Source of the DNA: Paenibacillus sp. FSL R5-0766
GTDB lineage: Bacteria; Bacillota; Bacilli; Paenibacillales; Paenibacillaceae
Direction: 5' to 3'
NCBI RefSeq assembly: GCF_037971845.1
Contig: NZ_CP150227.1
Span: 6,200,001-6,264,000, forward strand
DNA length: 64,000 bases
This document shows positions 1 to 10,188 of this stretch, piece after piece. Both the position numbers and the translations under genes were made by a program. Each line of letters starts with the position of its first letter. Position 1 is the first letter of the stretch. A model generated the notes under the pieces. It searched no databases. It had not been told where the DNA came from and worked only from the letters and a program-made list of their open reading frames with translations.

Positions 1-269
1 ATAGCCAACAGGACAGCAGCGACATGTTTGCAATAGTCATAATGTCTGCCGTCACCCGGACAACTGCAGCCTGCCACAACCTCACCTGATCCATCTATAT
101 CCACCGTCACCTGATAGCGCTCCGATCCACGTACCTGTGCTTCATAATGAAGCTGATCCTCACTAACCACCAGATTGGTCACTCTGCCAGATTGGTTATA
201 ATCTTCTCCGCGCTTGAATGCCGTGACCCCGCACAGCAATTTGATATCCATAATTGTGAATGGCGCCAC
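1..269 (-). CDS. SWIM zinc-finger protein, N-terminal fragment (runs off left edge)
   Basis: Only the first 89 codons are inside the window. The translation ends in a SWIM-type zinc finger, CSCPGDGRHYDYCKH, with the CxC...CxH ligand spacing of that family. SWIM fingers bind nucleic acid or protein partners; in Bacillales they occur alone or at the N-terminus of SNF2-type helicases, and the missing part would decide which. GTG at 269 is chosen because AGGAGG lies 9 nt upstream; an in-frame ATG at 251 has no such site. The gene follows the U32 gene in the same direction, separated by that gene's terminator, so it may have its own promoter or depend on read-through. Confidence 0.7.
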   Translation of the reverse strand, partial: MAPFTIMDIKLLCGVTAFKRGEDYNQSGRVTNLVVSEDQLHYEAQVRGSERYQVTVDIDGSGEVVAGCSCPGDGRHYDYCKHVAAVLLA

Positions 270-296
270 GCTTCTTCGCCTCCTGTGTCATGATGT

Positions 297-336
297 AAAA
301 AAACCCCAAGAGCTCCTTGAAGCAGAGTTTGGGGTT
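297..336 (-). terminator. Rho-independent terminator of the U32 gene
   Basis: On the minus strand AACCCCAA (336-329) pairs with TTGGGGTT (309-302), followed by a run of T (303-297). It lies 37 bp past the U32 stop codon. Confidence 0.8.
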
Positions 337-373
337 CCTTCATGCTTGTAACTGTTGTTATACCATACAATCG

Positions 374-2887
374 TTATTTCACCAATTGACCACGTGTAAC
401 GCCAAGTTGGTTCGTTGCTTTGAGTGTTTTCCAGACTTGTGTACCACTGATCTCGCCGCGCAGTGCACGGTTGTACAGATCAATTACTTCGCGTACCTGC
501 TCAGGTGTCTCTTCCAGGAACTCCACACGGTAACGGGATACACCCAGATCCATAAAGTTGGTTAGATACTCGGCACCCGACTGTTCTACTGCGTTGTATA
601 CCGTATTACGGCAGCCTTCATCTACACGTACCGGGTGGGACATGCCGATCCGGTCTTGCAGGGATGCACGCTGCTCCTCACAAGGACGGCCACAGTTCGT
701 GAAGTCCGTTCCTTCACTCATGAACGTACAGTACACACAGTGCTCCGTGTGGAACATCGGCAGATGCTGATGGATAACCACTTCGGTCTGACTTGTACGG
801 GAGTGGCCCAGCAAATCAACCATTTGTTGAATGTTCAGGTCATAGGATGGAGTAATCCAATCACATCCGGCTTCCAGGAACAACTCTACTGCTTTGTGAT
901 TGGCAATGTTCAATGAGAAATCACCGATCAGTTCCGGGTGCTTCGCATCCGGGTTTTCCATCCGGTGACGAAGATAGAAGTACAGTGCTCCTGTATTACG
1001 TACCAATACTGCATCCGGCTTCAGACGCAGGATGTTGTTATGATATCCGTTCTCCCCTGGCATATGAATACGCGGTGTTGCCAGCGCGATCTTGCGACCA
1101 GCGGCATGCACAGCTTCCACGGCTGCCGGGAACTGTTTGATAAACTCGAAGTCGGCATAGATCATGCCGATTCCCGCTTCAATCGCTGCCTCCACTTGTG
1201 GCAGGCTGCGACAGAGCGCGGTCAACTCTGCTTGACCGCGAGCGACTGGCGATGCAGGTTTAACCGAATCGCCGTATACATCTACCGCCCGTTTCACGTA
1301 GACGGGTGGTTTAGGACGTTCGCCCGCGAGTTGTTCTACCGCCTGACGGCGAATATTATTCAACTCGCGCATCGGGATGATGACGTCACCGTGCAGATTG
1401 ACGTCCATTCCTTCCAACTGGAACACTGTGCCTCCCAGACGACCGAACTGCTCTTCGAGCAATTCATGTGTCATTGGACGCTTCTGCGCGATGTCCAGTT
1501 CCATCTCGGAATCAATCCGGACGGTCGTGCCTTTCTGCACGTCTGTCCACCATGTGCTAAGCGGCTGCCCCGGGCTGCCAATGACCTTCACCTTCACCGG
1601 GAATACACGGTACGGCTTCTCGGTCTCAAAGCTTTGACGCAGACGTTTGTCCAACGCCGGGTCATTCGTTTTCCAGACTTTGTCTCCAACTTTCACGCGG
1701 CGCAGATCTACGTCACTGCGGCCTGGCACGACATCAACGATCCAACCCTCTTCGGCTTCGCCTTCGAGTTTTACGCCTTTGCGACGTACATCGTATACCC
1801 GTCCGCCTTCTTCCTTCTGAGTCGGGTCTCCGGCGTCAAATACGATCCCATCTCCACGTTTCACGGGTGCATCCAGCTTCAGGACCACACCATCGCGCAA
1901 CACTTGATCCACACGACCGAGGTAGACACCACGGCTTTTCGGGAACGTTCCATCCACCAGTTCTTTGTTGTTTGTACCACTGAGGAAACCATGCGTGAAT
2001 CCACGGGAGAAGCTTTGCTGCAATTCGCGAACTTCTTCCTTGCTTGGCGGTGTGTTATCTCCATCAAAATAACGGTCAATCGCTTTACGATATTTGCTTA
2101 CTACGTTTGCTACGTATTCCGGCGTTTTAAGACGTCCTTCAATTTTGAAAGAAGTTACTCCTGCTTCGATCAGTTCCGGCATCAGGTCAATCGCTGCCAG
2201 ATCTTTCGGAGACAACAGATAGGCTACATCACCCATCGGTTTGTGTACCCCATCCACCATCAGGTCATATGGAAGACGACAAGCTTGTGCGCACTCCCCA
2301 CGGTTCGCCGAACGTCCTCCCCACATTTCGGAAGTGAGACATTGACCCGAGTAGGATACACACAGCGCACCATGAACAAATACTTCCATTGGAAGTTTTG
2401 CCTGCTCACCGATCTTCTGGATCTGCTTCAGGTTGTTCTCCCGTCCCAGAACGACACGTTCCATATCAAACGGCTTCGTAAACTCGACCGCTTCCGGTGA
2501 CGTGATTGTCATCTGCGTTGAACCGTGAATCGGGAAATCCGGCGAGATCTCGCGGATCATCTTCACCAAACCCAAATCCTGAACAATTACAGCGTCCACA
2601 CCTGCATCGACACAAGCGTCAATCAGTTCTTTGGCATCCGTCAATTCATTTTCAAAAATCAATATATTAAAGGTCAAAAAACCTTTTACGCCATAACTGT
2701 GCAAAAACGCCATTATCTCCGGCAGCTCGTCCATACGGAAATTGTTCGCCCGTGCCCGTGCATTAAACTTTTCGACTCCGAAGAAAATTGCATCTGCGCC
2801 ATTAGCTACCGCCGAACGCATACAATCCCAGTCACCAGCCGGTGCCAGAAGTTCAACGTCTTCTCTTCGTATTGTTGCTGTTTTCAT
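374..2887 (-). CDS. Peptidase U32 family protein with DUF3656-type C-terminal region (RlhA-like)
   Basis: This 837-residue protein carries the U32 signature around residues 165-185 (EVFVHGALCVSYSGQC), followed by more cysteines (GECAQACRLPY). A second cysteine cluster near residue 725 (HCVYC...NCGRPC) could hold a metal or Fe-S centre. Long U32 proteins with a DUF3656 region include E. coli RlhA, needed for hydroxylation of a 23S rRNA cytidine; shorter relatives act on tRNA uridine or are called collagenases. An RNA-modifying role is inferred from family and length, not shown. The ATG at 2887 is used because GGGGAGGA lies 5 nt upstream; the in-frame ATG at 2902 overlaps that site. The gene is monocistronic by appearance. 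Confidence 0.85.
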   Translation of the reverse strand: MKTATIRREDVELLAPAGDWDCMRSAVANGADAIFFGVEKFNARARANNFRMDELPEIMAFLHSYGVKGFLTFNILIFENELTDAKELIDACVDAGVDAVIVQDLGLVKMIREISPDFPIHGSTQMTITSPEAVEFTKPFDMERVVLGRENNLKQIQKIGEQAKLPMEVFVHGALCVSYSGQCLTSEMWGGRSANRGECAQACRLPYDLMVDGVHKPMGDVAYLLSPKDLAAIDLMPELIEAGVTSFKIEGRLKTPEYVANVVSKYRKAIDRYFDGDNTPPSKEEVRELQQSFSRGFTHGFLSGTNNKELVDGTFPKSRGVYLGRVDQVLRDGVVLKLDAPVKRGDGIVFDAGDPTQKEEGGRVYDVRRKGVKLEGEAEEGWIVDVVPGRSDVDLRRVKVGDKVWKTNDPALDKRLRQSFETEKPYRVFPVKVKVIGSPGQPLSTWWTDVQKGTTVRIDSEMELDIAQKRPMTHELLEEQFGRLGGTVFQLEGMDVNLHGDVIIPMRELNNIRRQAVEQLAGERPKPPVYVKRAVDVYGDSVKPASPVARGQAELTALCRSLPQVEAAIEAGIGMIYADFEFIKQFPAAVEAVHAAGRKIALATPRIHMPGENGYHNNILRLKPDAVLVRNTGALYFYLRHRMENPDAKHPELIGDFSLNIANHKAVELFLEAGCDWITPSYDLNIQQMVDLLGHSRTSQTEVVIHQHLPMFHTEHCVYCTFMSEGTDFTNCGRPCEEQRASLQDRIGMSHPVRVDEGCRNTVYNAVEQSGAEYLTNFMDLGVSRYRVEFLEETPEQVREVIDLYNRALRGEISGTQVWKTLKATNQLGVTRGQLVK

Positions 2888-3214
2888 GTAGATCCTCCCC
2901 ATAACCGGCTATTCGCCGGATTTCATCCCTATATCCTTAAACGCCTGAACATACCAAGCCTAAGACTGCACCTTATCGGGTACACCTGCATTGTCACGGT
3001 ATTACAATATCTATCTATTATGTCTGTATTGCCTGAACTCCAAGCTTACAGTCATTCCTATTCATCAGATCAGCAGTCATAACTCCTGAACTAGTATAGT
3101 GTACCACTTCTGCACCGACTCTTCTACGTTTTCCTGAAAAAACCGTTTACCATTTTCATTTCCAGTACAACGAAAAAAACCGAAAGGTCTTTTGACCCTC
3201 CGGCTCCGCTAATA
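2888..3214. other. Intergenic gap without a gene
   Basis: This 327-bp gap holds the ribosome binding site and presumed promoter of the U32 gene (minus strand) and, at its right end, the terminator of the stalk-domain gene. A TATACT-like -10 near 3100 has no convincing -35 partner. No open reading frame with a ribosome binding site was found. Confidence 0.5.
3174..3203 (-). terminator. Terminator of the stalk-domain gene
   Basis: Minus strand: CCGGAGGGTC (3203-3194) pairs with GACCTTTCGG (3189-3180) through G-U wobbles around a short A-rich loop, followed by six T. It starts 11 bp past the stop codon at 3215. Confidence 0.75.
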
Positions 3215-5110
3215 TTATTTAATAAAAGTAAATGAGTTCACTGCTTTTTCCAAGGCAGCCGCCTGAACTTCTGTCTTGTTGGCATCATTCAGCCCACTTG
3301 TGATCGTATAGGTTGTTCCGTCCTTTTCAAAGACGATCTGCCGACCCGCATATGGCACGCCTTTGTCCAGTTCATGATACGTAAAGGAAAATGCAGGCAC
3401 ACCCGCAAACGTTAGCTCCTCACTGCCAAGCAACTTGAAGTTCTTACGGGTTTTGGTGGCTTCTGCATAAGCTTCTCTAAGTTGGCTGACCGTCATCTCG
3501 ATCGACTTGTCTTCGCTCGCCGCAATGGAGAATTCTCCGCCCGTGAAGGTGTACACCACAGGTGAATATTCGAATCGATCACTATACGGTGTCCAGTAAC
3601 GCGGAATATCTACACTGTATTTATAACGTTTGGACGTACGTGTAAGTGTCTTCGTTTTGTCTGTCAAATACGGATCTTCATCCAGCTGACCGAAATTATC
3701 GGCAACCGTATCAAAATCAATCTCCACACTCTTCATAATCCGTTCAAACCATGCCCGATCTGCAATCTGCTTCTCAGGGAACGTATACTCTGCATAATAT
3801 CGATACCCATTCTTCTGCAAAAGAACATCAAACTCGGTCTGCCAGCCCCCGCCAAAGTTATAACGGAATTCATTCACCTCGGCAGTCTCTCCCGAGATAT
3901 CCATCGTGTATGAGCCAATTGGCTCGTAACTCTCTGGTGTAAATGTCTCGAGCATCCACTTATCCAGTTGGCCGCTCCAGTCTTTTACCGTGGTGCCTGC
4001 CTTCGCCGATGTGACACGCCATTGCAGATATGCACCATCCTTGGCTTCATAGATCATCTGATTGTTATCCATCGACCAGCCGGCAGGAATCTTCAATTCA
4101 ATACCATAGTCATCGTTCCACGCGGAGCGCATGCCATTATCTACGGTGGACAGATCCTTGATCGTTCGATCCGATTCCGCATAGGTTGGCTGGAATGAAT
4201 TGAGTAGCGCTGCACGTTTGCCCAGATCTTTATAATTCAAGGCTTCGTAATCCGCGAGATACACATCATATTGACGACCTTCGCTCAGATACTGACGCAT
4301 CTCCCATAACATGCCGTCTACATCCTTCACGATAATGCGTGCATAAGGTGTTTTGCCTTTCGACACCGCTTCACGATCCAGCACCGTATCTCCCGATTGT
4401 TTGGCCTCCTGGACAAGTTGCTGCAACAAATCATCCGCATCCAGAGCCACATCCTGATCGCTGACATACACTTCAAGATAATAACTGTTGTCCGCAGCGC
4501 CGAAAGTCATCATACGCTCCTGCTCACCGGTCTGGAAAACTATAAGATCTGCCGGGTAGTTAATGGACCAACCGTAAAAACTGTTGCCAATTCTGGTTTT
4601 GCCTTCATCCGGATGAAGGCCATCCTCTTCATCCACCGAATCATCGATTTGCAACAGACGAATGACCATCTCTCCGGAACTGGTTGGAGCTAGTGTCGCT
4701 CCGATACCGGCAGCAACCGGACGAAGTGGGACCATAAGTACGCCATTCACCATTTTGGGAGCGGCACCCATCTCATGTTTTACACCATCCACCCAGGCAA
4801 TTGAACTGCCAATCGTTAGGGTAACCGTGTGTGGACCTTCCTTGATTTTGACAACATCATTTTTCTCCAGCCGGATCTCACTGCCAAATGCTTTCTTGAA
4901 CACTCCAACAGGCACCATCGTGACACCCTTAAACTTGTAAGGTTTGGCTATGGCCTGCTTATCGCCGTTAATGTAGGCGCTCGTGCTCCCCGCTTTGACC
5001 CGTAGTTCACTTGTCGTCAGATCAGATGCCCATACAGGCAATGCCGCTCCAATGGTCAGCATCCCGGTTAATACACCTGTGCTTAGCACACGTATCCATG
5101 ACTTTTTCAT
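3215..5110 (-). CDS. Secreted stalk-domain protein with three DcrB/PsbP-like modules
   Basis: Residues 1-29 form a signal peptide (MKKSWIRVL...PVWASD). Residues about 35-150 look like the stalk domain (copper amine oxidase N-terminal-like: AYINGDKQA, MVNGVLMVPLRPVA), common on secreted Paenibacillus proteins and thought to be a wall- or surface-associated module. Three related segments follow, each opening with a pattern like GWSINYPADL, IELKIPAGW or YSVDIPRYW and ending in a hydrophobic strand; they resemble DcrB/PsbP-like beta sandwiches. No catalytic motif is visible, so function is unknown. ATG at 5110 is preferred over the longer reading to 5185: it starts a clean signal peptide, has GGAGAGAGGA upstream, and avoids overlap with the protease gene that ends 43 bp before it. 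Confidence 0.7.
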   Translation of the reverse strand: MKKSWIRVLSTGVLTGMLTIGAALPVWASDLTTSELRVKAGSTSAYINGDKQAIAKPYKFKGVTMVPVGVFKKAFGSEIRLEKNDVVKIKEGPHTVTLTIGSSIAWVDGVKHEMGAAPKMVNGVLMVPLRPVAAGIGATLAPTSSGEMVIRLLQIDDSVDEEDGLHPDEGKTRIGNSFYGWSINYPADLIVFQTGEQERMMTFGAADNSYYLEVYVSDQDVALDADDLLQQLVQEAKQSGDTVLDREAVSKGKTPYARIIVKDVDGMLWEMRQYLSEGRQYDVYLADYEALNYKDLGKRAALLNSFQPTYAESDRTIKDLSTVDNGMRSAWNDDYGIELKIPAGWSMDNNQMIYEAKDGAYLQWRVTSAKAGTTVKDWSGQLDKWMLETFTPESYEPIGSYTMDISGETAEVNEFRYNFGGGWQTEFDVLLQKNGYRYYAEYTFPEKQIADRAWFERIMKSVEIDFDTVADNFGQLDEDPYLTDKTKTLTRTSKRYKYSVDIPRYWTPYSDRFEYSPVVYTFTGGEFSIAASEDKSIEMTVSQLREAYAEATKTRKNFKLLGSEELTFAGVPAFSFTYHELDKGVPYAGRQIVFEKDGTTYTITSGLNDANKTEVQAAALEKAVNSFTFIK

Positions 5111-5153
5111 TCCGTTCTTTCGTCCTCTCTCCATCCGGGCTGATCGCCGGGCT

Positions 5154-6323
5154 TTATTGTTCTTCATCTGCAAGGAACGCTTCATCTTCCTCGTCTACGA
5201 TGTCTGCGCGATCAGCAAGCACCAACGTGCGGGTGACGATATCGCCATCCGATTGCATCAACAGCTTTACCTTTTGCCCAGGCAGATACTTTTTGAGCAA
5301 CTCATTGATATCCACTACTGAAGAGACACGTGTGCCCGCGACACTGTAAAGGACATCGCCCTCTTTGATTTTGGCTTTCTTGGCTTCAGGAGACAGTACG
5401 CCCGTAATCGTTAAGGGATCATCTGTAGGCAGGCCCACAATCGCAGACCAGCTTTCTTCCAGCTGTAGCCCCAGACTTGCACGTTTTATTTTTCCATATT
5501 TAAAAAACTGATCGATGATATATTGAACGGTATCCACTGGAATCGAAAATCCCAAACTCTCTACGCCTACCGCAGAAAATTTCATCGAGTTGATACCAAC
5601 CACTTCACCCTTCAGGTTGACCAGCGGTCCTCCGCTATTTCCTGGGTTAATCGCCGTGTCGGTCTGAATCAACCGGTAGGTCGCCTCAACACCACGATTC
5701 AAGCCGCTAATTACCCCTACCGTTGCCGAGTTGCGCAAAGAAAAGGAAATCGGCGTACCCAAGGCAATCACCGTTTCTCCAACAGTGGTTTGTGAAGCTT
5801 TGGCAAAGCTCGCCGGTTTGAGTGATTTGGCATTGATTTTGATTAGCGCCAGATCACTTAGTGCATCACTGTATGTTTTCGTAATTTTGTATGTATTGCC
5901 ATCCGTCGTTACGACCACAGGGTTTATTAATCCATCTACCACGTGAGCATTTGTTACAATCCATCCATTGGACCGGATAATGACACCTGTACCATGTGCA
6001 AGATTATATCGATCGTCTGATGTTGCACCGTCCTGCACTTCGGTAGATTTCCCAATAATGCCTACGACCGAAGGAGATACCTTTTCGATCACTTTGGGAA
6101 TGGCTTCACTTCCCTTGTACGTGTACGTTCCGGATTTGGCATCATATTGTCCACTTCCACCAACTGCCTTGAGCAGATCCTTGGTGTTCACATAGACTTG
6201 ACCGTCTACCACTTTCGCTTGCATCGCCGCTTTGGATTCAGCTGCACCGGCCGTTGCCGCTACACTAATCGAGAGTACAGCAGCCATCAGTATGGCTATC
6301 CCCTTTTTACCCAACACGCTCAT
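5154..6323 (-). CDS. HtrA/DegP-like S1C serine protease with stalk-like and PDZ domains
   Basis: A signal peptide (residues 1-28) is followed by a short stalk-like segment (about 36-71, VVDGQVYVNTKDLLKAVGG). The trypsin-like domain has a full catalytic triad: His127 in TNAHVVDG, Asp157 in DLALIKI and Ser230 in GNSGGPL. A PDZ domain covers about 290-370, and the tail is acidic. Such proteases degrade or refold damaged exported proteins. Unlike B. subtilis HtrA paralogues, which are membrane anchored, this one appears secreted. It is followed after 43 bp by the secreted stalk-domain gene, suggesting co-transcription and perhaps a shared surface location. AGGTGAG precedes the ATG. Confidence 0.87.
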   Translation of the reverse strand: MSVLGKKGIAILMAAVLSISVAATAGAAESKAAMQAKVVDGQVYVNTKDLLKAVGGSGQYDAKSGTYTYKGSEAIPKVIEKVSPSVVGIIGKSTEVQDGATSDDRYNLAHGTGVIIRSNGWIVTNAHVVDGLINPVVVTTDGNTYKITKTYSDALSDLALIKINAKSLKPASFAKASQTTVGETVIALGTPISFSLRNSATVGVISGLNRGVEATYRLIQTDTAINPGNSGGPLVNLKGEVVGINSMKFSAVGVESLGFSIPVDTVQYIIDQFFKYGKIKRASLGLQLEESWSAIVGLPTDDPLTITGVLSPEAKKAKIKEGDVLYSVAGTRVSSVVDINELLKKYLPGQKVKLLMQSDGDIVTRTLVLADRADIVDEEDEAFLADEEQ

Positions 6324-6427
6324 ATTCTCACCTGACCCTCTCTATACATCCTTCTTGCGCGACTCGACATCGGATTCATCGCTGAATCTATTCTCTTTTT
6401 CTCTCATCTGCAATTCCGGTATCCCTC

Positions 6428-6456
6428 AATGTATCATACAGAATCTGGATATACAA
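6428..6456 (-). promoter_or_regulatory. Probable sigma-A promoter of the protease/stalk-protein unit
   Basis: Minus strand: -35 TTGTAT (6456-6451), 17-bp spacer, -10 TACATT (6433-6428), about 105 bp upstream of the protease start. The -10 is imperfect. Confidence 0.45.
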
Positions 6457-6517
6457 TTGTTTTAAGTCCTATTTTAGTAGAGAAGGTATAATCTTGTTCC
6501 ATCGCTCGATATAAACG

Positions 6518-6553
6518 AAAAAAACACCCTCCATGTCTCCCGTGGAAAGTGTT
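6518..6553 (-). terminator. Terminator of the small membrane protein gene
   Basis: Minus strand: AACACTTTCCA (6553-6543) pairs with TGGAGGGTGTT (6533-6523), followed by seven T. It lies about 45 bp past the stop at 6600. Confidence 0.75.
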
Positions 6554-6599
6554 CCTCCATACTCTTTTGGCTTAAATTCCATTCACTTCAGGGGCATTC

Positions 6600-6812
6600 C
6601 TACTGAGCAAACCAACCCGTTATCATCGCATAGTCTGTCATCAGAAATACCAGTAGGCTGACTACTGCAAATCCGATCGCAAACAGATTTTTCTTCGGTG
6701 CCCGAAGAAGCCGAACAACTCCGATGAAAATCAGGATCGTAAATAAGATGACAAAAATATCAAATGCATTAAAATTCGATGTACTCGCCGTGGCAGCTTC
6801 TGCAAACAGCAT
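6600..6812 (-). CDS. Small two-helix membrane protein (DUF2759-like)
   Basis: This 70-residue protein has two hydrophobic helices (about 18-36 and 44-63) joined by a basic loop (LLRAPKKN), so the loop should face the cytoplasm with both ends outside. Size and layout resemble the DUF2759 family of Bacillales; I recall that family by pattern only and the match is not certain. No function is known. AAGGAGG lies 11 nt upstream of the ATG, and the gene has its own promoter and terminator, so it is very likely real. Confidence 0.7.
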   Translation of the reverse strand: MLFAEAATASTSNFNAFDIFVILFTILIFIGVVRLLRAPKKNLFAIGFAVVSLLVFLMTDYAMITGWFAQ

Positions 6813-7149
6813 GGATAGACAGACCTCCTTACCATAGTTGAACAGCTAACGCATACCCTAATATCTTCCTCTATGTTATCTGTACCCTGCTTGTAATGCA
6901 AGCCCTATCATCCATAAAAATGAAAAAAAGCCAATTTGGCCGAATATTCCTGTAATGCTCGTCGCAAAGCATATGTAAACACTTTCACGAAATAACCATA
7001 GTTCGAGGGAAACACTGTGCATAATTCATAATGAAAGCCCTTCTTCTCGGAAGCAGAGCACATTAGATCGTAATCCAACGTCTTTACCTTTTCGAAAAGA
7101 AGGGCCAATACTGCCACTTCATATTGATATAACTACTGGTTAGAGGACC
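6813..7149. other. Intergenic gap between uvrA and the small membrane gene
   Basis: This 337-bp gap carries the promoter at 6873-6901, a weak hairpin followed by seven T on the minus strand (GCCAAATTGGC, 6941-6931, then T-run to 6924), which could end uvrA transcripts, and no convincing gene. An ORF at 6908-7117 is discussed under rejected items. Confidence 0.5.
6873..6901 (-). promoter_or_regulatory. Sigma-A promoter of the small membrane protein gene
   Basis: Minus strand: -35 TTGCAT (6901-6896), 17-bp spacer, -10 TAACAT (6878-6873). It would start transcription about 55 nt before the ATG at 6812. Confidence 0.55.
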
Positions 7150-10008
7150 TTAGTCCACCAATTGCAGCGCCTTACTCCGCTCGGTATCCCGCTCCAGAAC
7201 TGGCTTCAAGTACTTGCCGGTATAAGAAGCTTCCACTTTAACGATATCCTCAGGTGTTCCAGTTGCAACAATGGTTCCTCCACCGCTACCGCCTTCTGGA
7301 CCCAGATCAACAACATAGTCTGCCGTTTTGATCACATCCAGGTTATGCTCAATCACCAAGACTGATTCCCCGGAATCAACCAGACGGTGTAATACATTCA
7401 GCAAACGGTCGATATCATCGACATGCAAACCCGTAGTCGGCTCATCGAGGATATAGATGGTTTTCCCGGTACTGCGGCGATACAGCTCGGAAGCAAGCTT
7501 CACACGCTGGGCTTCACCACCAGATAATGTGGTTGCAGGTTGCCCCAGATTGATATAACCCAGACCCACATCCATCAGTGTCTGCATTTTGCGATGGATC
7601 TTCGGAATGTTCTCGAAGAATTGGGTTGCATCTTCAACCGTCATTTCCAGTACATCGGAAATATTTCTGTTTTTATATTTCACTTCAAGCGTTTCCCGAT
7701 TGTATCGTTTGCCTTTGCAGACTTCACAAGGAACATAAACGTCCGGCAAGAAGTGCATCTCAATCTTGATAATGCCGTCTCCACGGCAGGCTTCACAACG
7801 TCCACCTTTGATATTAAAGCTGAACCGGCCTTTCTTATATCCACGTACTTTGGCTTCATTCGTCTGAGCAAACAGATCCCGGATATCATCAAAGACACCT
7901 GTATACGTAGCCGGGTTGGAACGTGGTGTCCGCCCGATTGGCGACTGATCAATATCGATAACTTTATCGATATGCTCCAAACCACGAATCTCTTTATGTT
8001 GACCCGGGCGCACCCGAGCACGGTTCAGATCACGTGCCAGCGTTTTGTAGAGAATCTCATTAATCAATGTGGATTTACCTGAGCCGGACACGCCCGTTAC
8101 CGCAGTAAATACGCCCACTGGAATCTTCACGTTCAGATTCTTCAGGTTATTTTCTTTGGCTCCACGTACTTCCAACCAACGGTCTCCTACACTTCTACGT
8201 TCTGTACGAATCGGAATGAATTTGCGTCCACTCAGATATTGACCAGTTAAGGAGTTCTCATCGTTCATGATCTCCTCCGGTGTACCCTGTGACATGATGG
8301 TACCTCCGTGGATACCTGCACCTGGGCCAATATCAATAATATAGTCGGCAGCCATCATCGTATCCTCATCATGTTCAACCACGATCAAGGTGTTACCAAT
8401 GTCGCGCATATGCGCAAGTGTTGAGATCAGACGGTCATTATCCCGTTGATGCAAGCCAATACTTGGCTCATCGAGAATATACAGCACACCCATCAGGCTG
8501 GAACCAATCTGTGTAGCCAGTCTGATCCGCTGAGCTTCCCCACCGGACAATGTTCCGGCAGCACGACTCAGTGTAAGATAATCCAGACCAACATTCACCA
8601 GGAAGCCGAGACGACTGTTGATTTCTTTCAAAATCAGTTTGGCAATCGTCTGCTCCTTCTCCGTCAATTCCAATGAATCGAAGAATCGGCCAGCTTCACC
8701 AATGGACAAACTAGTCACATAGGCCATGTTGTGATCATTAATCGTAACCGCAAGACTCTCGCGTTTCAGACGTTGACCTTTACATGTACCGCAAGGCTTC
8801 GCACTCATGTAACCTTCAATAAATTCACGGATACCTTCAGATGCTGTATCACGATATCTACGCTCCAGGTTATTCACGATACCTTCGAAGGTAACCAGTG
8901 CTTCCTTCCGTTGTCCAAAATCATTCTCATAGCGGAAACGGATTTTCTCCGTACCTGTACCCTGCAACAACTTGTTCATCTGCTCAGCTGGCAGATCTTC
9001 GACAGGTACATTCTGCGGAATGTTGAAGTGTTCACATACTGACTTCAGGAACTGCGGATAATAGGTGGACGTTCCACCTGTCCAAGCATCAAAAGCACCA
9101 TCTTCTATCGTCTTGCTGCGATCCGGTACGAGCAGATCAGGGTCAACGATCATTTTCACACCTAACCCATCACAATCCGGGCAAGCCCCGAAAGGACTGT
9201 TAAATGAGAACATCCGTGGTGCAAGCTCTTCAATACTGAATCCGCAAACCGGGCAGGCAAAGTTGGAACTGAAGCGCAGTTCTTCTTCACCCATAATGTC
9301 CACAAGTAGTTGTCCTCCGGACAAATTAAGTGCTGTTTCAATGGAGTCCGCCAGACGCGCCTGTACATCATCTTTAACAACGATCCGGTCAACAACGACT
9401 TCAATGGTATGCTTTTTGTTTTTCTCCAATTGAATATCTTCTGACAGGTCACGCAGTTCCCCGTTCACCCGCACACGGACAAAGCCCTGTTTGGACACAT
9501 CAGCAAATACACTTTTATGCTCGCCCTTACGGCCCGAGATAATGGGTGCCAAAATCTGCAAACGGGTACGCTCTGGATATTGCATAATGCGGTCAACCAT
9601 TTGTTCTACGGTTTGGGAGCTAATTTCCACCCCATGGTCCGGACAATGCGGATGGCCCACACGTGCAAATAACAGACGCAGATAATCATAGATTTCGGTC
9701 ACAGTTCCAACCGTGGAACGGGGGTTACGGCTTGTTGTTTTCTGATCTATTGAAATGGCAGGAGATAATCCTTCGATGGAATCCACATCCGGTTTCTCCA
9801 TCTGTCCCAGAAACTGCCTTGCGTAAGCTGACAATGATTCTACATAACGCCGCTGTCCTTCGGCATAGATCGTGTCAAAAGCCAGCGAGGACTTGCCTGA
9901 GCCACTCAGACCGGTCAATACAACAAAGCGGTCACGCGGGATGGTAATGTCGATATTTTTCAGGTTATGCGCTCGTGCGCCTTTAATGACAATGTTATCG
10001 CTCGCCAA
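7150..10008 (-). CDS. uvrA: Excinuclease ABC subunit A
   Basis: UvrA is the damage-sensing ATPase of nucleotide excision repair; it loads UvrB onto lesions. The 952-residue length is typical. Two ABC modules are visible: Walker [10 protein letters not shown] at residues 33-41 and GVSGSGKST near 640, each with an LSGGEAQR signature and an ILDEP Walker B. Two zinc modules are present (CPVCG...CPDCDGLG near 253-280 and CEACRGDG...CEVCKGKR near 735-765). The start is a TTG at 10008 with AGAGGA 9 nt upstream; no ATG fits. In most Bacillales uvrA follows uvrB within a few bases, but here an 866-bp repeat-rich gap separates them, so uvrA probably needs its own promoter. Confidence 0.97.
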   Translation of the reverse strand: MASDNIVIKGARAHNLKNIDITIPRDRFVVLTGLSGSGKSSLAFDTIYAEGQRRYVESLSAYARQFLGQMEKPDVDSIEGLSPAISIDQKTTSRNPRSTVGTVTEIYDYLRLLFARVGHPHCPDHGVEISSQTVEQMVDRIMQYPERTRLQILAPIISGRKGEHKSVFADVSKQGFVRVRVNGELRDLSEDIQLEKNKKHTIEVVVDRIVVKDDVQARLADSIETALNLSGGQLLVDIMGEEELRFSSNFACPVCGFSIEELAPRMFSFNSPFGACPDCDGLGVKMIVDPDLLVPDRSKTIEDGAFDAWTGGTSTYYPQFLKSVCEHFNIPQNVPVEDLPAEQMNKLLQGTGTEKIRFRYENDFGQRKEALVTFEGIVNNLERRYRDTASEGIREFIEGYMSAKPCGTCKGQRLKRESLAVTINDHNMAYVTSLSIGEAGRFFDSLELTEKEQTIAKLILKEINSRLGFLVNVGLDYLTLSRAAGTLSGGEAQRIRLATQIGSSLMGVLYILDEPSIGLHQRDNDRLISTLAHMRDIGNTLIVVEHDEDTMMAADYIIDIGPGAGIHGGTIMSQGTPEEIMNDENSLTGQYLSGRKFIPIRTERRSVGDRWLEVRGAKENNLKNLNVKIPVGVFTAVTGVSGSGKSTLINEILYKTLARDLNRARVRPGQHKEIRGLEHIDKVIDIDQSPIGRTPRSNPATYTGVFDDIRDLFAQTNEAKVRGYKKGRFSFNIKGGRCEACRGDGIIKIEMHFLPDVYVPCEVCKGKRYNRETLEVKYKNRNISDVLEMTVEDATQFFENIPKIHRKMQTLMDVGLGYINLGQPATTLSGGEAQRVKLASELYRRSTGKTIYILDEPTTGLHVDDIDRLLNVLHRLVDSGESVLVIEHNLDVIKTADYVVDLGPEGGSGGGTIVATGTPEDIVKVEASYTGKYLKPVLERDTERSKALQLVD

Positions 10009-10065
10009 TAGTATTCATCCTCTCAGTGTGTTAATCCAAACCTTTATAAAGGCTTTTCGATCCCT

Positions 10066-10114
10066 CCCAAACCCTCCCTTCCAAGGGAGGGCCCCAGAGG
10101 GCGCAGCCCTCTGG
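10066..10114. repeat. GC-rich adjacent inverted repeats
   Basis: Two neighbouring hairpins: CCCTCCCTT/AAGGGAGGG with a 2-base loop (about 10073-10092) and CCAGAGGGC/GCCCTCTGG with a 3-base loop (10094-10114). The composition differs sharply from the flanking genes and resembles the dispersed palindromic units seen in intergenic regions of many Firmicutes. Confidence 0.6.
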
Positions 10115-10188
10115 ACACCCGAAACAAGCGGTGCAACGGTGAGGGGTCGGGTCTTGCTATGTGAAGGGTGGTCGTGTGCCCGCGGCTC

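Noticed and set aside
938..2500. 520-codon plus-strand ORF
   Set aside because: It is fully antisense to the U32 gene, rich in Cys, His and Arg in no protein-like pattern, and has no start signal. It is a shadow of the real gene.
6908..7117. 69-codon minus-strand ORF between uvrA and the small membrane gene
   Set aside because: It starts with GTG without a ribosome binding site, overlaps the weak uvrA terminator hairpin and has no recognisable domain.
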